A stretch of DNA of 37,074 bases from Bacteroidota bacterium (GCA_009909035.1 JAAAOB010000085.1:1-37074); one strand, 5' to 3'; positions 18,477 to 27,872 are shown, counted from the stretch's first letter. Translations and numbers: made by a program. The notes: a model not told the origin generated them from the letters alone.

Positions 18477-19985
18477 TCAGGCAGCGTCATATTGTTGTTT
18501 GCCGGATCGTTCATCATCGGGGACGGCCCGGGGAAATGTCAATGTAAATGTGGCTCCTTTACCCACTCCGTCGCTCTTTACTGTGATCGTGCCGCCCATC
18601 TCGTTCATATAGTTGGCGCTGCTGTGAAGGCCAAACCCATGGCCGCCTTTTTTAGTGGTAAACGCGTGGGTAAAAATCTTTTGAATATGTTCATTATCCA
18701 CGCCTGCTCCATTATCCGTTACCGATAAAAACACGTTCTCACGGTCCTGCCAGGTCTCAATGATCAGATCTTTATTCTCTGGATGGTTCGTTTCCATCGA
18801 CTCCTTGGCGTTTTTAAACAGGTTGACAAGCACATGAATCAGCTTGGATTTTTGCACCATAACGGGAGCCGTTGCCCTCAGGTTTCGAGTCAGATTGAGG
18901 CCGTGCCGTTCGATGGACCCTGCCTGCAGCGACAGGGCGTCATCTATCATTTTGGAAAGGGAGGTCTGATCGGTGTAATTTCCGGCCCCGGCAAAACTTT
19001 GCTGTGCTGAAATGACCTCGTTAATCAGGCTGATCTTTTCCCCGAGACGTTTCGACTGCTGAAGTACTTCAGATTGTTCCGCTTGCAGGGGCTTTTCCAG
19101 CTGGAGATAATACTCAATCAATTTCTTTCCTTTTGGGGTAGTGGTGAGAAATTCCTCCCGGTTTTCGTTGTGCTGGCGCAGGATGGAATTGGCCTTCACA
19201 AATCCCTCCAGTTTTGAACCTTCAACAGCCCTTCTTATCAGAGAAGCAGACGTATTCACGCTGTTCAACACGTTGCCCACATTGTGCAGCACACCGGTGG
19301 CGATATCGGCCATGCCGGCTTTGTGCGCTTTTTCAACCAGCTCATCCCGCGTCTGGTCAAGCTCGTGAAGCGTCTCTTCGAGCTGGCGGTTTTTAACCTC
19401 CTGCTGCCGTTTAATTTTCATCAGCTTTACATTCAGGTTATAAAACGTAAAGGCAACGCTTCCCACATAGAGCATCAGCATGGCCATGGCCAGGAACTCT
19501 ATAAAAAATGGCGCCTCGGGCCGAAATTGAAATCCAACAATGGCCGACCAGCCAATCACGCCGGCGGCAAAGAGGACCAGTGCTTTTACCAGCTGCCGGA
19601 GTCCGCCTACGATGATATTATTGAGCAGCGTAGCGGTTAAAAAGGTATAGGCGATCCAGAACACAAACTGAATATGGGCCGTCCAGAAACCGAGCATCAG
19701 CGAGTCGAACATCATGGCAAAATGCTCAACCCGCCGGCCATTGGCGGAGTATTTTGATGCGAGATAGACAACGTGAGGATAGATAAAACAGAAAAGGCCC
19801 AGCCCCACAAGATTCCAGAGCGTCCAGCCCCGGTAAATAATCACAAAAGCGATCATGAGAAATGCCGCGGCAAATCCAACAGCCCTCGGCACGTAGTTTG
19901 CGAGCGTCAGGCGGTGTACTGAACCTTTGGATTCTGTGGTATCAATCGATGACGACATATTCAGGTCTGCCCATTGGTTCATCAA
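18477..19985 (-). CDS. Membrane sensor histidine kinase with MASE2-like N-terminus
   Basis: A 502-residue inner-membrane kinase. Residues about 30-185 contain several membrane helices with the pattern FCFIYPHVVYLASKYS...HFAMMFDS that resembles the MASE2 sensor domain. A coiled coil (186-222) leads to an H-box of the HNxxN type: ATGVLHNVGNVLNSVN, phosphoacceptor H234. The ATPase domain has N-box LFKNAKES (N392), DNGAGV (G1, D424) and GHGFGLH (448-454). No receiver domain is attached. It starts 3 bases after the stop of the hybrid kinase gene, so the two are co-transcribed and the hybrid kinase is a likely phosphotransfer partner. An internal ATG at residue 10 is an alternative start. Confidence 0.9.
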   Translation of the reverse strand: MMNQWADLNMSSSIDTTESKGSVHRLTLANYVPRAVGFAAAFLMIAFVIIYRGWTLWNLVGLGLFCFIYPHVVYLASKYSANGRRVEHFAMMFDSLMLGFWTAHIQFVFWIAYTFLTATLLNNIIVGGLRQLVKALVLFAAGVIGWSAIVGFQFRPEAPFFIEFLAMAMLMLYVGSVAFTFYNLNVKLMKIKRQQEVKNRQLEETLHELDQTRDELVEKAHKAGMADIATGVLHNVGNVLNSVNTSASLIRRAVEGSKLEGFVKANSILRQHNENREEFLTTTPKGKKLIEYYLQLEKPLQAEQSEVLQQSKRLGEKISLINEVISAQQSFAGAGNYTDQTSLSKMIDDALSLQAGSIERHGLNLTRNLRATAPVMVQKSKLIHVLVNLFKNAKESMETNHPENKDLIIETWQDRENVFLSVTDNGAGVDNEHIQKIFTHAFTTKKGGHGFGLHSSANYMNEMGGTITVKSDGVGKGATFTLTFPRAVPDDERSGKQQYDAA

Positions 19986-19988
19986 CGT

Positions 19989-21773
19989 TTAAATCTCCAC
20001 GTGTTGAGCACTCTCTTTTTTTGGCCCGATAAATTGTTGTATAGCATGGATCAGCTCGGCTCTGTCAATGGGCTTGGTTATAAAATCATCAGCACCGGCA
20101 TTGAAACTCATTTCGCGGTCTTCGGCCATTGCAGATGCGGTAAGAGCGATGATAGGGAGCCGGTCTCCATCAGCGAGCTCCATTTCCCGGATTAACGAAG
20201 TTGCCTCGTAGCCATCCATTTCAGGCATCTGGATATCCATCAGCACAAGATCGTACTCATTCAGCTCGATCGCCCGGACGGCCTGCCGGCCAGTTTCTAC
20301 CACATCAATGGTGAAGCCCTCTTTTTCCAGGATTTTTTTAGCTACAATCTGGTTCATTTTATTGTCTTCGGCCAGCAGTATTCTGTACTCCCTGGAGTGA
20401 CCCACCGACGTACCGTTCGTTGATGTGCTGCCATTGCCGTTTAATTCCGATGGTGTGTATGCCCCCAGCGTTAACACAAACCAGAAATCGGACCCCTTGC
20501 CGAGCTCACTTTCCACGCCAACGCTTCCGCCCATCAGCTCCGTAAGCTGCTTGCAGATGGCCAAGCCAAGGCCGGACCCGCCATAATTTCTGGTCGTGGT
20601 TGAATCTGCCTGTGAAAACGGGTCAAATATGCCCTCCAGTTTTTTCTCCCCGATCCCAATTCCCGTATCACTTACCCTGAACTTCAGGGTACATTTGCTG
20701 TCAGAAGACTCCAGCACATCAACGTGAATCGACACCTGCCCTTTTTCCGTGAACTTAACCGCATTGCTGCCATAATTGAGCAGGAGCTGACGCAGCCGTG
20801 TCGGGTCGCCCATCAAGACTTCCGGGATCGATTTATCCACCGATTTGGTAATTTTAATTCCTTTCGAATCGGTATAAAACGACAGGGTCTGAACGACCTC
20901 ATTGAGCAACTTTCCCGGTTTAAAGGGTACGGATTCAATATCCATTTTACCCGCCTCGATTTTGGAAAAATCCAGGATATCGTTGACAACCCTGAGCAGC
21001 GAATCGGCACTTTTCTGGACAAGCTCCGATAGCTCTCTCTGCTCCTGGTTCAGGTCCGTTTCCAGCAACATTTCATTCATCCCCATGATGCCGTTCATGG
21101 GCGTTCGAATTTCATGGCTCATGGTGGCCAAAAAGGCGCTTTTAGTGGCCGTGGCCCGCTCCGCCCGCTCCTTCATCTCTTTATACTCCTTAACAAGCTC
21201 TTGGAGCTCGCGGGTCTGCTCATTTACCTCCTGCTCAAGCTGTTCCGTGTAGCGTTTCGACTGTTGGTTTAAATTCCATTTGGTGTTCAGCGTGAGGGCG
21301 GTTTGTTTAAGCGCCGTTGCGTCGAACGGCTTCTTCATAAACAGCAGCCTGTCGGATGTGCCGAGATTTTTTATAATCTGCTCCCACGAATAGTCTGAAT
21401 ATGCCGTACAAATAACGACCTCGATGTAGGGATAGTTGTCCCAAATCTTTTTAACAGCCTCAATACCGTTCATTCCCGGAGGCATCCGAACATCCATAAA
21501 GACAAGGGAGTAGGGATATCCGTCCCGATCGGCCTTTTCTATCATTTCTATCGCTTCCTCGCCGCGGTAGGCGTGATCAATCTGGTACTCAACATTCACC
21601 GGTTCATCAGTGCTCTCGGTCTCTTCTTCGAATAACTCATGTTCGATTTTAAGAAAATCTTCCTCGGAAGATGGATCCCGGAACGTGAGTATCGATTCAA
21701 TATCTTCATGAATCGCTTCATTATCGTCAACCAATAAAATTCGGTGATTCCTTTGCATGTCTCTACTATTCAA
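19989..21773 (-). CDS. Hybrid histidine kinase, REC-HisKA-HATPase-REC
   Basis: A 594-residue soluble hybrid kinase without membrane segments. The first receiver domain (10-160) has acidic D16/D17, phosphoacceptor D94 and K148, and an unusual acidic insertion at about 32-62 ([20 protein letters not shown]). A coiled coil (165-210) precedes HisKA with [12 protein letters not shown]220. The ATPase domain shows the N-box SNAVKF (N337), DTGIGI (369-374) and GGSGLGLAI (398-406). The second receiver (463-582) has D470, phosphoacceptor D513 in [13 protein letters not shown] and K567. There is no DNA-binding output domain, so the signal must leave through another protein. It is the first gene of a two-kinase operon. 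Confidence 0.94.
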   Translation of the reverse strand: MNSRDMQRNHRILLVDDNEAIHEDIESILTFRDPSSEEDFLKIEHELFEEETESTDEPVNVEYQIDHAYRGEEAIEMIEKADRDGYPYSLVFMDVRMPPGMNGIEAVKKIWDNYPYIEVVICTAYSDYSWEQIIKNLGTSDRLLFMKKPFDATALKQTALTLNTKWNLNQQSKRYTEQLEQEVNEQTRELQELVKEYKEMKERAERATATKSAFLATMSHEIRTPMNGIMGMNEMLLETDLNQEQRELSELVQKSADSLLRVVNDILDFSKIEAGKMDIESVPFKPGKLLNEVVQTLSFYTDSKGIKITKSVDKSIPEVLMGDPTRLRQLLLNYGSNAVKFTEKGQVSIHVDVLESSDSKCTLKFRVSDTGIGIGEKKLEGIFDPFSQADSTTTRNYGGSGLGLAICKQLTELMGGSVGVESELGKGSDFWFVLTLGAYTPSELNGNGSTSTNGTSVGHSREYRILLAEDNKMNQIVAKKILEKEGFTIDVVETGRQAVRAIELNEYDLVLMDIQMPEMDGYEATSLIREMELADGDRLPIIALTASAMAEDREMSFNAGADDFITKPIDRAELIHAIQQFIGPKKESAQHVEI

Positions 21774-22088
21774 CCATTCGTGATTTATCGCTGGATATTC
21801 ACTTTTTTATACCAGGTTTCTTCGGGCAGGGGGAGCCGCATCGCTGCTTGTTCCTGTACCAGCTGAATTCGATTATCGGCTTATCTCACTATTTCCTAAA
21901 TAAAAACGAGCGTTTCTTTCATCCGGCGAAAACTTTTTTGAGGAGACTTTTTTCTAATTTTATTAAAAATTTATCAATCGAATAGTGGTTCATAGTTTAA
22001 AAGAATCTGCCAAAAAGCTATTATCTACTGATGGGTTGAGATCTTTTTTCATTCAGTATTCAGATATATCTGCAAATCATAAATCGAA
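21774..22088. other. Divergent intergenic region, no gene
   Basis: An AT-rich region of 315 bases between the hybrid kinase gene (minus) and the unknown membrane protein gene (plus). It should hold both promoters. Poly-T runs near 21930-21960 are present, but I found no exact TTG-N20-TAnnTTTG element and no stable hairpin. Confidence 0.4.
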
Positions 22089-23015
22089 ATGACCATGTCG
22101 CAGCAAACCTATAGTGAAAAGGAAATAGCTGAAATCATCCGGCTGGCCTCGGAGATGGAGCCCGGCGGAACCGGCAATGAACCAGCACCAGGAGAACTCC
22201 CGGGGCTGAGCCTTGACGAGTTGACGGAGGCTGCGGCAGAGGCGGGCATTGACCCGGAGAATATCCGCAGGGCGGCAGAGCAGCTACGCACGTCGCCAGG
22301 CCGGGCGGCCGTCGGAAGCAACCGTCACGAGGTGTTTGCTGAACAGTGGGTCCGCGGTGAGTTCACCGATGAACTGGCTGACCTGGTCATTTCGGAACTC
22401 AATAACCGTTTTAATACCACCCACCAGAAAGAGAGCCTGCGGGATAACATTCTCGGAGACGGTCACAGGAACAAGGACGGCAGAAGTACTGTCCGGCGAA
22501 CCGGTGAAAATCTTGAGTGGACGTACCCCGATCATCGCCCATCCGCTGACGTGAGGGTGCTGATTCAGCCACTGAATGATAAACTAAAGATTCGGGTAAC
22601 CCGGAAACGAGCGGCGGACGACGAAAGAGCCGGCAAGAAGAGCTCTCTTGCAGCTTATAAACCCCTCGTTTCCTACATTGGGACCGGCGCGGTTTTTTTG
22701 CTGCTTCCTTTTTCATGGGTGATTAATGTTGTGGCGGCATTCGCAGCTTTTGCAGGCCTGGCACCTGTTTTTGGAACCGGTATCCGCCTGATCGATCAGA
22801 GGCGAACGGGTGGGGCGGCACAAAATAAAAAGGAGCTGTCTATGCCGAACAGCCGGGAGATAGAGGAAATTACGGCTGAACTGGCCGGTCTGATCGGGAA
22901 AACAGCACCGAATGCGAACGCCTCCGGCCGAATTGACCTACCGGAATCGCCGGGTAGTGACGAGAACACCGGCACCAGGTCGGCCGGGGGCAAGACCCGT
23001 ACCGGCCCGTCATAG
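22089..23015 (+). CDS. Hypothetical membrane protein
   Basis: A 308-residue protein with no family I can name. It begins with a helical segment (TYSEKEIAEIIRLASEME) and a small motif SLDELTEAAAEAGIDPENIRRAAEQL at 41-66. That motif resembles the short N-terminal helical modules often seen in bacterial membrane proteins of unknown role. A soluble region follows, then two membrane helices (about 192-230: PLVSYIGTGAVFLLLPFSWV and VVAAFAAFAGLAPVFGTGI). The C-terminus (from 235) is polar and low in complexity and rich in Gly, Asn and Thr. A second ATG two codons downstream (22095) is an alternative start. It precedes the peptide transporter on the same strand by 112 bases. Confidence 0.7.
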   Translation: MTMSQQTYSEKEIAEIIRLASEMEPGGTGNEPAPGELPGLSLDELTEAAAEAGIDPENIRRAAEQLRTSPGRAAVGSNRHEVFAEQWVRGEFTDELADLVISELNNRFNTTHQKESLRDNILGDGHRNKDGRSTVRRTGENLEWTYPDHRPSADVRVLIQPLNDKLKIRVTRKRAADDERAGKKSSLAAYKPLVSYIGTGAVFLLLPFSWVINVVAAFAAFAGLAPVFGTGIRLIDQRRTGGAAQNKKELSMPNSREIEEITAELAGLIGKTAPNANASGRIDLPESPGSDENTGTRSAGGKTRTGPS

Positions 23016-23127
23016 CAGATGGGAATGCAACCGGTACGTCTCGCTGCTTTTATTCCGGATTGTTGCTTGCAGGGCTTTCAATGATTATCATGCCGGGTAT
23101 CATTTGGCAATCAGAAATCAGCAACTC

Positions 23128-24657
23128 ATGGAACAACCAGGCGATCCAAACGGATCAGAACAGTACAGCCATTCATTTTTCGGCCACCCCCGCGGGCTGG
23201 CAACTCTCTTTTTAACCGAGCTCTGGGAGCGGTTCAGCTACTACGGCATGCGCGCCATCCTTGTTCTCTTCATGGTTGACGCCATCAACCGGGGCGGCCT
23301 GGGTCTTGATGATACCACGGCAACGGCCATCTACGGGCTCTATACCATGTTCGTCTACCTGCTGGCTCTTCCGGGAGGCTGGCTGGCGGATAAGTTTCTC
23401 GGGCTCAGAAATGCGATCTGGTATGGCGGAATTATTATCACGGCCGGTCACTTTAGCATGGCTATACCCGGCAACATTACGTTCTATCTCGGGCTGGTGT
23501 TGATTGTGATTGGAACCGGACTGCTGAAACCGAACATCAGCAGTATTGTCGGAGCCCTCTATGGTGAGGATGAACAGGCCCGGCGTGATGCAGGTTTCTC
23601 CATCTTCTACATGGGTATTAATATCGGGGCTTTTATCGCGCCGCTGGTTACGGGCTACCTTGGCGAAGGCATCAGCTGGCACTACGGGTTCGGGGCAGCC
23701 GGTGTAGGCATGCTGCTGGGACTCATTCAGTACAAACTGACGGAAAAATACCTTGGCACTATCGGACTTGAGCCTGAAGAGGCGGAAGACCCGGCGCAGC
23801 AACAACGACTGTTTCAGCGAATTAAAAAAGGGCTCTGGGTAACCGGCGCGCTGCTGGCGGCACTCTTTGCCTCCATCAGCTTTGGGTGGATATCGATTGA
23901 CCCGGTTGCCATAGCGGATGCATCCGGAATTATCATCTTTTTTCTCGTCATTGCCTATTTTGTTTACGTCTACATTGCGGAAAACCTCAATGAAGATGAG
24001 AAGAAAAAAATCGGGGTTATCGCCGCCCTTTTTATCTTTTCGGCTATTTTTTGGTCCGGATTTGAACAGGCGGGCTCCTCCCTGAACCTGTTTGCCGAGC
24101 GCTATACCGACCGCGAAATCTTTGGCTGGCTCATGCCGGCCAGCTGGCTGCAATCGGTGAACCCGATCTTCATCATTACGCTGGCCCCGGTGTTTGGGTG
24201 GCTTTGGGTATGGCTTGCCAAGAAAAACATGGAGCCGTCCACTCCCGTGAAGTTTGCCCTGGGTCTGATCTTTCTCGGATTGGGCTTCCTGGTGATGATG
24301 TTCGCTTCTTTCTACGTAGTCGGCGGCAATCAGGTGCTGCCTACCTGGCTGATCATGACCTACCTGCTGCACACCACCGGCGAACTTTGTCTGAGTCCGG
24401 TTGGGTTGAGTGCGGTAACAAAACTGGCCCCGAAGAAACTTGTAGGGCAAATGATGGGAATCTGGTTTATGAGTATTGCCTTCGGGAACCTGATTGCCGG
24501 CCGTATTGCGGGTCAGTTTAACGACGAGGCGATCCAGGCTGATCCCAACCTGCTGCCGGATCTTTTCTGGCTGATTGTGATGACTACTGTGGGCGGCGGG
24601 CTGCTGCTTCTGTTTTTCAGTAAACCGATCAGAAAACTGATGGGGAATATTCATTAA
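23128..24657 (+). CDS. POT/PTR2-family proton-coupled oligopeptide transporter
   Basis: An inner-membrane symporter importing di- and tripeptides with protons. I start at 23128 (MEQPGDPNGSEQYSH), giving 509 residues, which fits the family. The open frame reaches back to 22912 but overlaps the previous gene in another frame and adds an arginine-rich stretch not seen in the family. Family hallmarks are ExxER in ELWERFSYYG (31-40, proton coupling), the GGWLADKFLGLRNAI loop, and FSIFYMGINIGAFIAPLVTGYLGE (PTR2 signature 2). About 14 membrane segments are visible. Peptide import fits a protein-degrading lifestyle together with the leucine dehydrogenase nearby, but that link is inference. Confidence 0.94.
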   Translation: MEQPGDPNGSEQYSHSFFGHPRGLATLFLTELWERFSYYGMRAILVLFMVDAINRGGLGLDDTTATAIYGLYTMFVYLLALPGGWLADKFLGLRNAIWYGGIIITAGHFSMAIPGNITFYLGLVLIVIGTGLLKPNISSIVGALYGEDEQARRDAGFSIFYMGINIGAFIAPLVTGYLGEGISWHYGFGAAGVGMLLGLIQYKLTEKYLGTIGLEPEEAEDPAQQQRLFQRIKKGLWVTGALLAALFASISFGWISIDPVAIADASGIIIFFLVIAYFVYVYIAENLNEDEKKKIGVIAALFIFSAIFWSGFEQAGSSLNLFAERYTDREIFGWLMPASWLQSVNPIFIITLAPVFGWLWVWLAKKNMEPSTPVKFALGLIFLGLGFLVMMFASFYVVGGNQVLPTWLIMTYLLHTTGELCLSPVGLSAVTKLAPKKLVGQMMGIWFMSIAFGNLIAGRIAGQFNDEAIQADPNLLPDLFWLIVMTTVGGGLLLLFFSKPIRKLMGNIH

Positions 24658-24706
24658 TCTGAATTCAGGTCTTCACCAACGTCCTCGCGGGGCGAAAGAA
24701 ATTCCC

Positions 24707-24737
24707 CTCATCCGACGACTTCACGTCATCGGATGAG
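24707..24737. repeat. Hairpin 1 of a related pair between convergent transporter genes
   Basis: Perfect 9-bp arms CTCATCCGA/TCGGATGAG (24707-24715 with 24729-24737), with a further GAC/GTC pairing inside. Outer TTCCCC/GGGGAA pairing is interrupted by an asymmetric bulge. It lies 50 bases after the peptide transporter stop and may act as its terminator. Its arms resemble those of hairpin 2. Confidence 0.65.
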
Positions 24738-24797
24738 TTGAAAGGGGGAAATGTTGCGCCAAGAGATTATGCGACGGATGATGTAACCACCGGGCAT

Positions 24798-24826
24798 TCA
24801 CCGGATGAAGCGAATTCATCCGGTGA
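24798..24826. repeat. Hairpin 2 of a related pair, 12-bp perfect stem
   Basis: Perfect arms TCACCGGATGAA/TTCATCCGGTGA (24798-24809 with 24815-24826) around the 5-base loop GCGAA. It lies 36 bases beyond the stop of the minus-strand YfcC-family gene. There is no T-run on either side, so it is either a factor-dependent stop or a REP-like element rather than a classic intrinsic terminator. About 10 of 12 arm bases match hairpin 1. Confidence 0.7.
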
Positions 24827-24861
24827 CGGTCCACATCTAAAATAAGGGTTTCCAAGAACAA

Positions 24862-26235
24862 TCAGGAAAAGCCAAACACCACCATTCCCACCATGCAGAT
24901 AGCGGCAAATGTAAGAAGTTTCAGCAGCAGCGGAAGACAGAAACGGAACCAACGGTCGTAGGGAACATGTGCCATTCCCAGAATTCCCATCAGTACGGGG
25001 TTGGTGGGAACAATCATGTTGGCAAAGCCATCGCCATAGAGGAATGCCTGAACAGCGACCTGGCGCGAAACGCCCAGGATGTCTCCTAAAGGCACCATCA
25101 GCGGCATAGTCAGAAACGCCTGACCGCTGCCCGAGGATACGAAAAAGTTCATCACCGTTTGCATGATCATCATCCCAACAGCGGCCAGCTCCGGGCCCAC
25201 CATTTCGAGCGGTACGGACATCGCATGAACGATCGTGTGCAGAATCTGCCCCTCCTCCATAATCAGCGCAATGCCCCGGGCAATACCCACCAAGAGCGCT
25301 GTTTCCGTGAGGTCTTTGGCTCCTTTCACAAACTCTTTGGAAACAATACTCGGGCCCATTTTACCAACAAATGCTGTAAAGACCCCAAGTATCAGGAAAG
25401 CAGCTCCCAGTTCATTCAGGTACCATCCCCGGGTGGCAATTCCCCATACGGCCACGCCAAGCGCTGTCATAAAACCGGCTGCGATGGTGACGTGTTTCCA
25501 GTTTAGGGAGGGATATTCAGTAATGATTTCTGCGTTCTGTTCCGATTCAAAATCTGCCATCAGGCTGGCGGACGGATCCGCCTGTACGCGGCTTGCATAG
25601 CTCCATACGTGGTGTGCACCGATCATCACAAAGGGCACAAGCAGGCCCAGGCGAACCGCCCACCCGGAAAAGGTTTCAATTTCTGCGATATCCTGCGCCA
25701 CTATCACAGTATACTGGTTGAAAGCCGCAGCTCCATATCCAACGCCATAACCGGTAATAATGATGGCCACCGCTGTCATGGTATCCATTTTCATGGTTTT
25801 GCAAAGAGCCGCCAGTATCAGCACAAACGGGATGTATTCTGCCGAAGCTCCCATCAGGTTCGATGTAAATGCAAAGACAAACACCACAAGAAAAATCAGC
25901 AGCGCAGGTTTTCCGCCAAGATTTTCGAGCAGGCGTCCCAGAAGAGCGTCAATAGTGCCGGTTTTGCGGATGATAGCCAATACACCACCGATGATAAACA
26001 GGAAAAAAATAATGATCTGGGCATCGGCAAAGGCCCGGGGTATGGCTGTAAACAGCTCAACAGGGCTCATAAACTCGCGTTCACCGGCAATTTCAAATGT
26101 ACCCGGCTGCACGACCTCACGGCCGTTAATGATCTCGGTGTCGAACGAGCCCTGCGGAATGATCCAGGTTAAGGCCAGGGCCGCCACCATCAGGTAAAAG
26201 AGAAGGGTGAGCGTGTGGGGCATTTTGAATTTCAT
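24862..26235 (-). CDS. YfcC-family membrane transporter (C4-dicarboxylate/amino-acid carrier-like)
   Basis: A 457-residue inner-membrane protein with about 12 helices. It begins MPHTLTLLFYLMVAALALTWIIPQGSF, the typical start of the YfcC/ArcD-like/DcuC-related group. Later hallmarks are FFVSSGSGQAFLTMPLMVPLGDILGV and QAFLYGDGFANMIVPTNPVLMG near the C-terminus, which form the two hairpin-loop signatures of this ion-transporter superfamily. The substrate is not settled in the family; amino acids, peptides or organic acids are all possible. Upstream (26276-26308) the minus strand has TTG-N20-TATTTTG, one base off the Bacteroidota promoter consensus. It lies downstream of leucine dehydrogenase on the same strand after a 217-base gap. 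Confidence 0.87.
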   Translation of the reverse strand: MKFKMPHTLTLLFYLMVAALALTWIIPQGSFDTEIINGREVVQPGTFEIAGEREFMSPVELFTAIPRAFADAQIIIFFLFIIGGVLAIIRKTGTIDALLGRLLENLGGKPALLIFLVVFVFAFTSNLMGASAEYIPFVLILAALCKTMKMDTMTAVAIIITGYGVGYGAAAFNQYTVIVAQDIAEIETFSGWAVRLGLLVPFVMIGAHHVWSYASRVQADPSASLMADFESEQNAEIITEYPSLNWKHVTIAAGFMTALGVAVWGIATRGWYLNELGAAFLILGVFTAFVGKMGPSIVSKEFVKGAKDLTETALLVGIARGIALIMEEGQILHTIVHAMSVPLEMVGPELAAVGMMIMQTVMNFFVSSGSGQAFLTMPLMVPLGDILGVSRQVAVQAFLYGDGFANMIVPTNPVLMGILGMAHVPYDRWFRFCLPLLLKLLTFAAICMVGMVVFGFS

Positions 26236-26452
26236 GCAGGGGCCGTTGGTTCAGGTGGTTTCGATGATCTGCGAACAAAATAGCGAGGGAGTTATATTGA
26301 AACAAGCCGAACAAGGTTCCGCGGATCAGGTACAACAGACCACCTCGATTACGCCCCGAGGAGAGTTGTAGTGGCCTGAAAAACGAGTTGTGCACAGGTC
26401 CCTGGCGTCTTCAGTTCATCGCGATTCGCATGATCGGTGAGGCTGCAGGAGT

Positions 26453-27628
26453 TCACCTCCTGTCCCGCATGTATAGCTCGCCTTTCCGGTGGGAAAAGTG
26501 GCTCGAGGATGAGTAGATGCTCCCGGTGTCAGCAACCGCACGGATACGTTTCTCCGCAAGCCGGTTCGACGCTTCAATGGTCGTGATATCATTGGTTTCA
26601 GCATAGGCAAGGATGTCGGTCACAGTATCATAAATGCGCCCGGTCTTGCGCATCGCCAGCTCTTCTTTGTACCCCTCGAGCTCACTGGAAATATTGATAA
26701 TTCCCCCCGCGTTAATGACGTAATCCGGAGCATACAGGATCCCCCGCCGTTTCAGTTCGGCTCCGTGCTTCTCTTCATCATCCAGGATGTTATTGGCACC
26801 GCCCGCAAGAATATCGCATGTCAGGACCGGCAGGGTATCGTCGTTCACCACGCCGCCCAGGGCGCAGGGGCTGAAGATATCCACCTCCAGGCTGTAAATT
26901 TCATCGGGAGAGACGTACGTTGCTGAACACTCCCCGGCAAGACGTTGCGCCTTCTCCTTGTAAATATCCGTGATAAACAGCGTGGCGTTCTCTTTCGAGA
27001 TGTAGCGCGCCAGGTGAGATGCTACATTACCGGCGCCCTGTATCGCGATGCGCTTGCCATCCAGGGAGTCGCTTCCGTAGGCGTTCTTTGCCGCCGCTTT
27101 CATCCCCATGTAGACGCCGTATGCGGTGACGGGCGATGGATTGCCGCTGCCGCCCATCGACTTCGGAATGCCGGTCACATATTTGGTTTCGGAATAGATC
27201 CACTCCATCTCCTGCTCGGTCATTCCCACATCTTCCGCAGTAATGTAGCGGCCGCCAAGGCCATCGATAAATCGACCGAACGCCCTGAACAAGGATTCAT
27301 TTTTATCCGTGTGCGGGTCGCCGATAATGACCGCCTTTCCGCCGCCCAGGTTGAGTCCCGATATCGCCGCCTTGTAGGTCATTCCGCGCGACAGACGCAA
27401 AACATCGCGCATGGCGTCGTGCTCATTTTTATACATCCACATCCGGGTGCCGCCAAGCGCGGGGCCCAACGTAGTGTCGTGAATGGCAATAATGGCTTTG
27501 AGTCCGGTGGCCGGGTGTGAACAGGCCAGCACCTGCTCGTGGCCGCCACGTGCCAGATCCGCAAAAAGGGGGAATTGATCACTGTTCACCGGTTTTTCTT
27601 CTCTTGTACGTGCCGTGGTTGTATCCAT
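26453..27628 (-). CDS. Leucine dehydrogenase (Glu/Leu/Phe/Val dehydrogenase family)
   Basis: NAD-dependent oxidative deamination of leucine and other branched-chain amino acids to 2-oxo acids and ammonium, in the cytoplasm. The sequence shows GPALGGTRMW (55-64), the substrate-binding and catalytic lysines K86 (MTYKAAISG) and K98 in LNLGGGKAVIIGDP, and the NAD-binding IQGAGNVASH at 196-205. At 391 residues it is slightly longer than Bacillus leucine dehydrogenase because of an N-terminal extension of about 20 residues. Its promoter region holds a canonical Bacteroidota promoter (27675-27707) and a near-perfect palindrome (27661-27678), so transcription is probably repressor-controlled. It neighbours two transporters, consistent with amino-acid catabolism. 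Confidence 0.93.
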   Translation of the reverse strand: MDTTTARTREEKPVNSDQFPLFADLARGGHEQVLACSHPATGLKAIIAIHDTTLGPALGGTRMWMYKNEHDAMRDVLRLSRGMTYKAAISGLNLGGGKAVIIGDPHTDKNESLFRAFGRFIDGLGGRYITAEDVGMTEQEMEWIYSETKYVTGIPKSMGGSGNPSPVTAYGVYMGMKAAAKNAYGSDSLDGKRIAIQGAGNVASHLARYISKENATLFITDIYKEKAQRLAGECSATYVSPDEIYSLEVDIFSPCALGGVVNDDTLPVLTCDILAGGANNILDDEEKHGAELKRRGILYAPDYVINAGGIINISSELEGYKEELAMRKTGRIYDTVTDILAYAETNDITTIEASNRLAEKRIRAVADTGSIYSSSSHFSHRKGELYMRDRR

Positions 27629-27660
27629 TTTCTTATCCTGTTTTATTATGAATATAATCG

Positions 27661-27678
27661 TTTGGAAACGCTTCCAAA
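27661..27678. promoter_or_regulatory. Palindromic operator over the leucine dehydrogenase promoter
   Basis: TTTGGAAACGCTTCCAAA is an 18-bp palindrome with eight of nine pairs matching and a central CG. It overlaps the -7 element and the predicted transcript start, the position of a repressor site. The central CG and GGAAnCGnTTCC shape resemble operators of LacI/GalR-family repressors. The regulator is not encoded in this window. Confidence 0.65.
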
Positions 27679-27707
27679 GTTATGGAATTGTCTCCGGCCT
27701 TTTCAAG
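27675..27707 (-). promoter_or_regulatory. Bacteroidota-type promoter of leucine dehydrogenase
   Basis: Read on the minus strand, a -33 element CTTG (27704-27707) is followed by 21 bases and a -7 element TAACTTTG (27675-27682), which matches TAnnTTTG exactly. The predicted transcript start near 27668 leaves a leader of about 40 bases before the ATG at 27628. Confidence 0.7.
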
Positions 27708-27872
27708 AATCTGTAATATTTAACATAATTAAACCTGCAGGATTGTCTGCCACATTTTTTATAATTGAGTGGTGCCGATATCGTTTTTTTTAAAAATATA
27801 TTTTGATACCCCTGGCTTCTGCGAGGTGATTCTCCGCTGCCTGTTCAATAAAAATAAAACGAACCATGAACT

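Noticed and set aside
22912-23127. Longer N-terminus for the peptide transporter
   Set aside because: It is arginine/proline-rich, overlaps the upstream gene in another frame and is not part of the POT family.
23212-24654. Long antisense open frame (480 codons) opposite the peptide transporter
   Set aside because: It mirrors the POT gene, has a composition rich in His, Gln and Arg with no domain, and the plus-strand gene has clear family motifs.
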